Assembly: GCA_934718145.1 (NCBI GenBank)
Contig: CAKUZC010000061.1
Coordinates: forward strand, 1-6,892
Reading direction: 5' to 3'
Origin: an uncultured Eubacteriales bacterium
GTDB taxonomy: Bacteria; Bacillota; Clostridia; Oscillospirales; Acutalibacteraceae
Length of the DNA: 6,892 nucleotides
Below, piece after piece: positions 5,118 to 6,892 of the stretch. A model generated the notes under the pieces. It searched no databases and was not told the DNA's origin. It was given only the letters and a program-made list of their open reading frames with translations. Position numbers and translations under genes: made by a program. The number at the start of each line of letters is the position of its first letter. Position 1 is the stretch's first letter.

Positions 5118-6892
5118 TTATTTAGCAGTTGTCTTTGATAAAGTGTCTTTTTCCTTTAATTCCTCTATTTTGTTCTGAATTTCAACCAATTTACCCTTAA
5201 ATTCAATGCTTGAATCATCTATAAATTTATTCCATATACCTTCGGCTTCCTTATATGCACTACAGCTAGTATCGACCACACTTTTATAATCATCGGTATT
5301 AGAACCTATATAACCATGGGGGAATTTTAAAACTGCAAACAAATTTTCTTTTGCGGTTAGTTTTTTTATTTCGGTAATAGCCTTATCATATTCTTTAGAA
5401 AATTCTCTAAAACTACATATATCCTCAAAATCCTTTTCATCATCTCCATCGTTTACAAGTGGTTGAAAAATTTTTGATTTAAGGTCATCGGTAAATGTAA
5501 ACACAATGTTAGGGTAACCGTCAATATTACGCGTTCCCAATGTACTACTAAGGGCTTCGTCAAACAGAGTTACAAATGAAGCCAACGGAATCCATTTTCC
5601 CACTTTACATTGTATTTTAAACTCAGAGTCTTTTATTCGTAAAGACAAAAATTCCGCTATACTCTTTTGAAAACTTTTACTATAATCTGCCATTGCTTGT
5701 ATAACAGCAACATTACGATAAAATTTTATCTTTTCATTACTTAAATCCATAATTTCTCCCAATTTAATAAGATCCTTTTTCTCAATAGAATCAGCCATAT
5801 TGATTACGTCGGTTGAATATTTACCCGCATATTTTTCATTTTGAGAAACAAAATTGCTTATTTCTTCCTTAATCTCTCTGGCTCTATTTTTATTTAAATC
5901 TAAAGCTTCAGGACCCCTTTCGTAAATTGCACGCGATATTATACCATTAATCTGACTTAGCCTATCCTTTATCATTTTACATGAATAGCCTAAACAATGT
6001 TCTCCGAAAATCTTATCAATAAGCTCATTCCAGTACGGAATTTTAAAACTGTTATTATATTTCGGAATATTTGGATAAATCGGACAATCCTTACTCAATA
6101 TTGATACTAATCCCTCACAATCAAAAATATTATCAATTGTGATTTCTTCGTTTATAATTTCTTCAATTCTTTTTACCATTTCTTCATATCCTAATTTATT
6201 AATATCTTCTATAATATCACCAATTTTAAGTCTCATACAGAGTTTTAACTTTTGAGAAGTCTCTTCAAATTTGGAATACAAATCACCTTCCGGAAAACTA
6301 GAATCTAAATAAGTTTTTAAATCAGAGCTAAAGTTAAAATTGAAATCCAATTGCATTTCAGTTAAACATTCTTTTAAACTTTTTTCCAAATAACTTTTTG
6401 ACGGAACCCATGATTCAAATGCTCCTCTTTTTGCTATAAGCTTATCATCCTTTTCTAAAAGGTAAATTATATTGTCAAGATATGAATAATCGAAACCATT
6501 AATGTATTTATATAACCATTCACATGCTAGAACATAATTTCTAAAAAATTTAAAATCTTGGTAGATTAAACTCATATCATGTTCTAAAGCTATTGCAGAG
6601 TCTTTCGGATTCGCCATAAATTTAGGCTTAGGTGTCTCTATAATTTTTCTAGTCTTTTCAAGAATATCATCAGAACATACAGTCTTATATCCAATATTTT
6701 TCGTAAGTATATCGTCTACATAATTTTCTACATGTTCTACATCACTAATTAAAGCATTGACTCTTTTTATATCATTACCATTGACCGATTTTAATATTTT
6801 TTTAACATCTATACCTAATAATTTTGCTAATTCTTCAGGACATTTCACTGATCTATTAGTATTGATTGTCGCTATTATATTCTGTTTTAATG
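5118..6892 (-). CDS. Large helical hypothetical protein with two W-[IV]-P/W-N modules, probably 5'-partial
   Basis: I do not recognise a known family. Counting from GTG 6848 (576 residues), two tandem modules are visible. Module 1 (about 98-300) has F-F-R-N-Y near 101-105, Y123-L-D, W147-V-P and W273-N-E-L-I-D. Module 2 (about 374-565) has F-Y-R-N near 376-379, W419-I-P and W539-N-K-F-I-D-D-S-S. The W-to-W distances are 126 and 120 residues, close to those in the downstream paralogues. The N-terminal G-R-K-L/W-W region of those proteins is absent here. GTG 6848 has no Shine-Dalgarno sequence, and the frame stays open for 14 more codons to the window edge without a stop or usual start codon, so the true start is probably outside. 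A TATAAT at 6874-6879 leaves open a short-leader start at GTG 6848. The protein is helical, with no membrane segment seen. It is the first visible gene of the apparent three-gene operon. Confidence 0.85.
   Translation of the reverse strand, partial: LKQNIIATINTNRSVKCPEELAKLLGIDVKKILKSVNGNDIKRVNALISDVEHVENYVDDILTKNIGYKTVCSDDILEKTRKIIETPKPKFMANPKDSAIALEHDMSLIYQDFKFFRNYVLACEWLYKYINGFDYSYLDNIIYLLEKDDKLIAKRGAFESWVPSKSYLEKSLKECLTEMQLDFNFNFSSDLKTYLDSSFPEGDLYSKFEETSQKLKLCMRLKIGDIIEDINKLGYEEMVKRIEEIINEEITIDNIFDCEGLVSILSKDCPIYPNIPKYNNSFKIPYWNELIDKIFGEHCLGYSCKMIKDRLSQINGIISRAIYERGPEALDLNKNRAREIKEEISNFVSQNEKYAGKYSTDVINMADSIEKKDLIKLGEIMDLSNEKIKFYRNVAVIQAMADYSKSFQKSIAEFLSLRIKDSEFKIQCKVGKWIPLASFVTLFDEALSSTLGTRNIDGYPNIVFTFTDDLKSKIFQPLVNDGDDEKDFEDICSFREFSKEYDKAITEIKKLTAKENLFAVLKFPHGYIGSNTDDYKSVVDTSCSAYKEAEGIWNKFIDDSSIEFKGKLVEIQNKIEELKEKDTLSKTTAK

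Overview
This 6.9 kb, strongly AT-rich window reads entirely on the minus strand. It holds five genes, in transcription order from the right edge: three large helical proteins of unknown function (5118-6892, 3323-5074, 1350-3272), a small helical protein (679-1131), and translation elongation factor P (40-552). No RNA gene, transposase, CRISPR array or plus-strand gene is supported. TGA is used as a stop and TGG as Trp, so the standard bacterial code applies.

Only EF-P is recognisable. Its sequence is of the Firmicutes/Clostridia type (start [10 protein letters not shown], loop [10 protein letters not shown]). With the low GC content this suggests a clostridial bacterium. Low GC, a truncated EF-P and a local expansion of one orphan protein family would fit a host-associated or genome-reduced lineage, but that is inference. 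The efp gene looks visibly less AT-rich than the three large genes.

The main feature is the trio of large genes, which appear to be paralogues of one undescribed family. The 640-aa and 583-aa proteins share a collinear N-terminal region of about 200 residues (G-R-K-L-x-G-R-N-x-R-I-x-Q-D, then a W-W pair, then F-F-S-S-L). All three proteins carry a module bounded by W-[IV]-P and, 109-126 residues later, W-N-x-[FL]-[IM]-[DE]. The module is present twice in the rightmost protein, and the 583-aa protein has an extra W-N box in its N-terminal half. None has an obvious signal peptide or membrane segment. The rightmost gene stays open to the window edge and is probably 5'-truncated by it.

The trio has gaps of only 43 and 50 bp and ends at a strong intrinsic terminator (1222-1272), so it looks like an operon, with a possible internal promoter before the 640-aa gene. 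The 150-aa gene has its own near-consensus promoter. efp has a separate promoter and a strong Shine-Dalgarno site, but its product lacks the usual last 15 or so residues of domain III. Nothing in the sequence links the orphan proteins to a known pathway.
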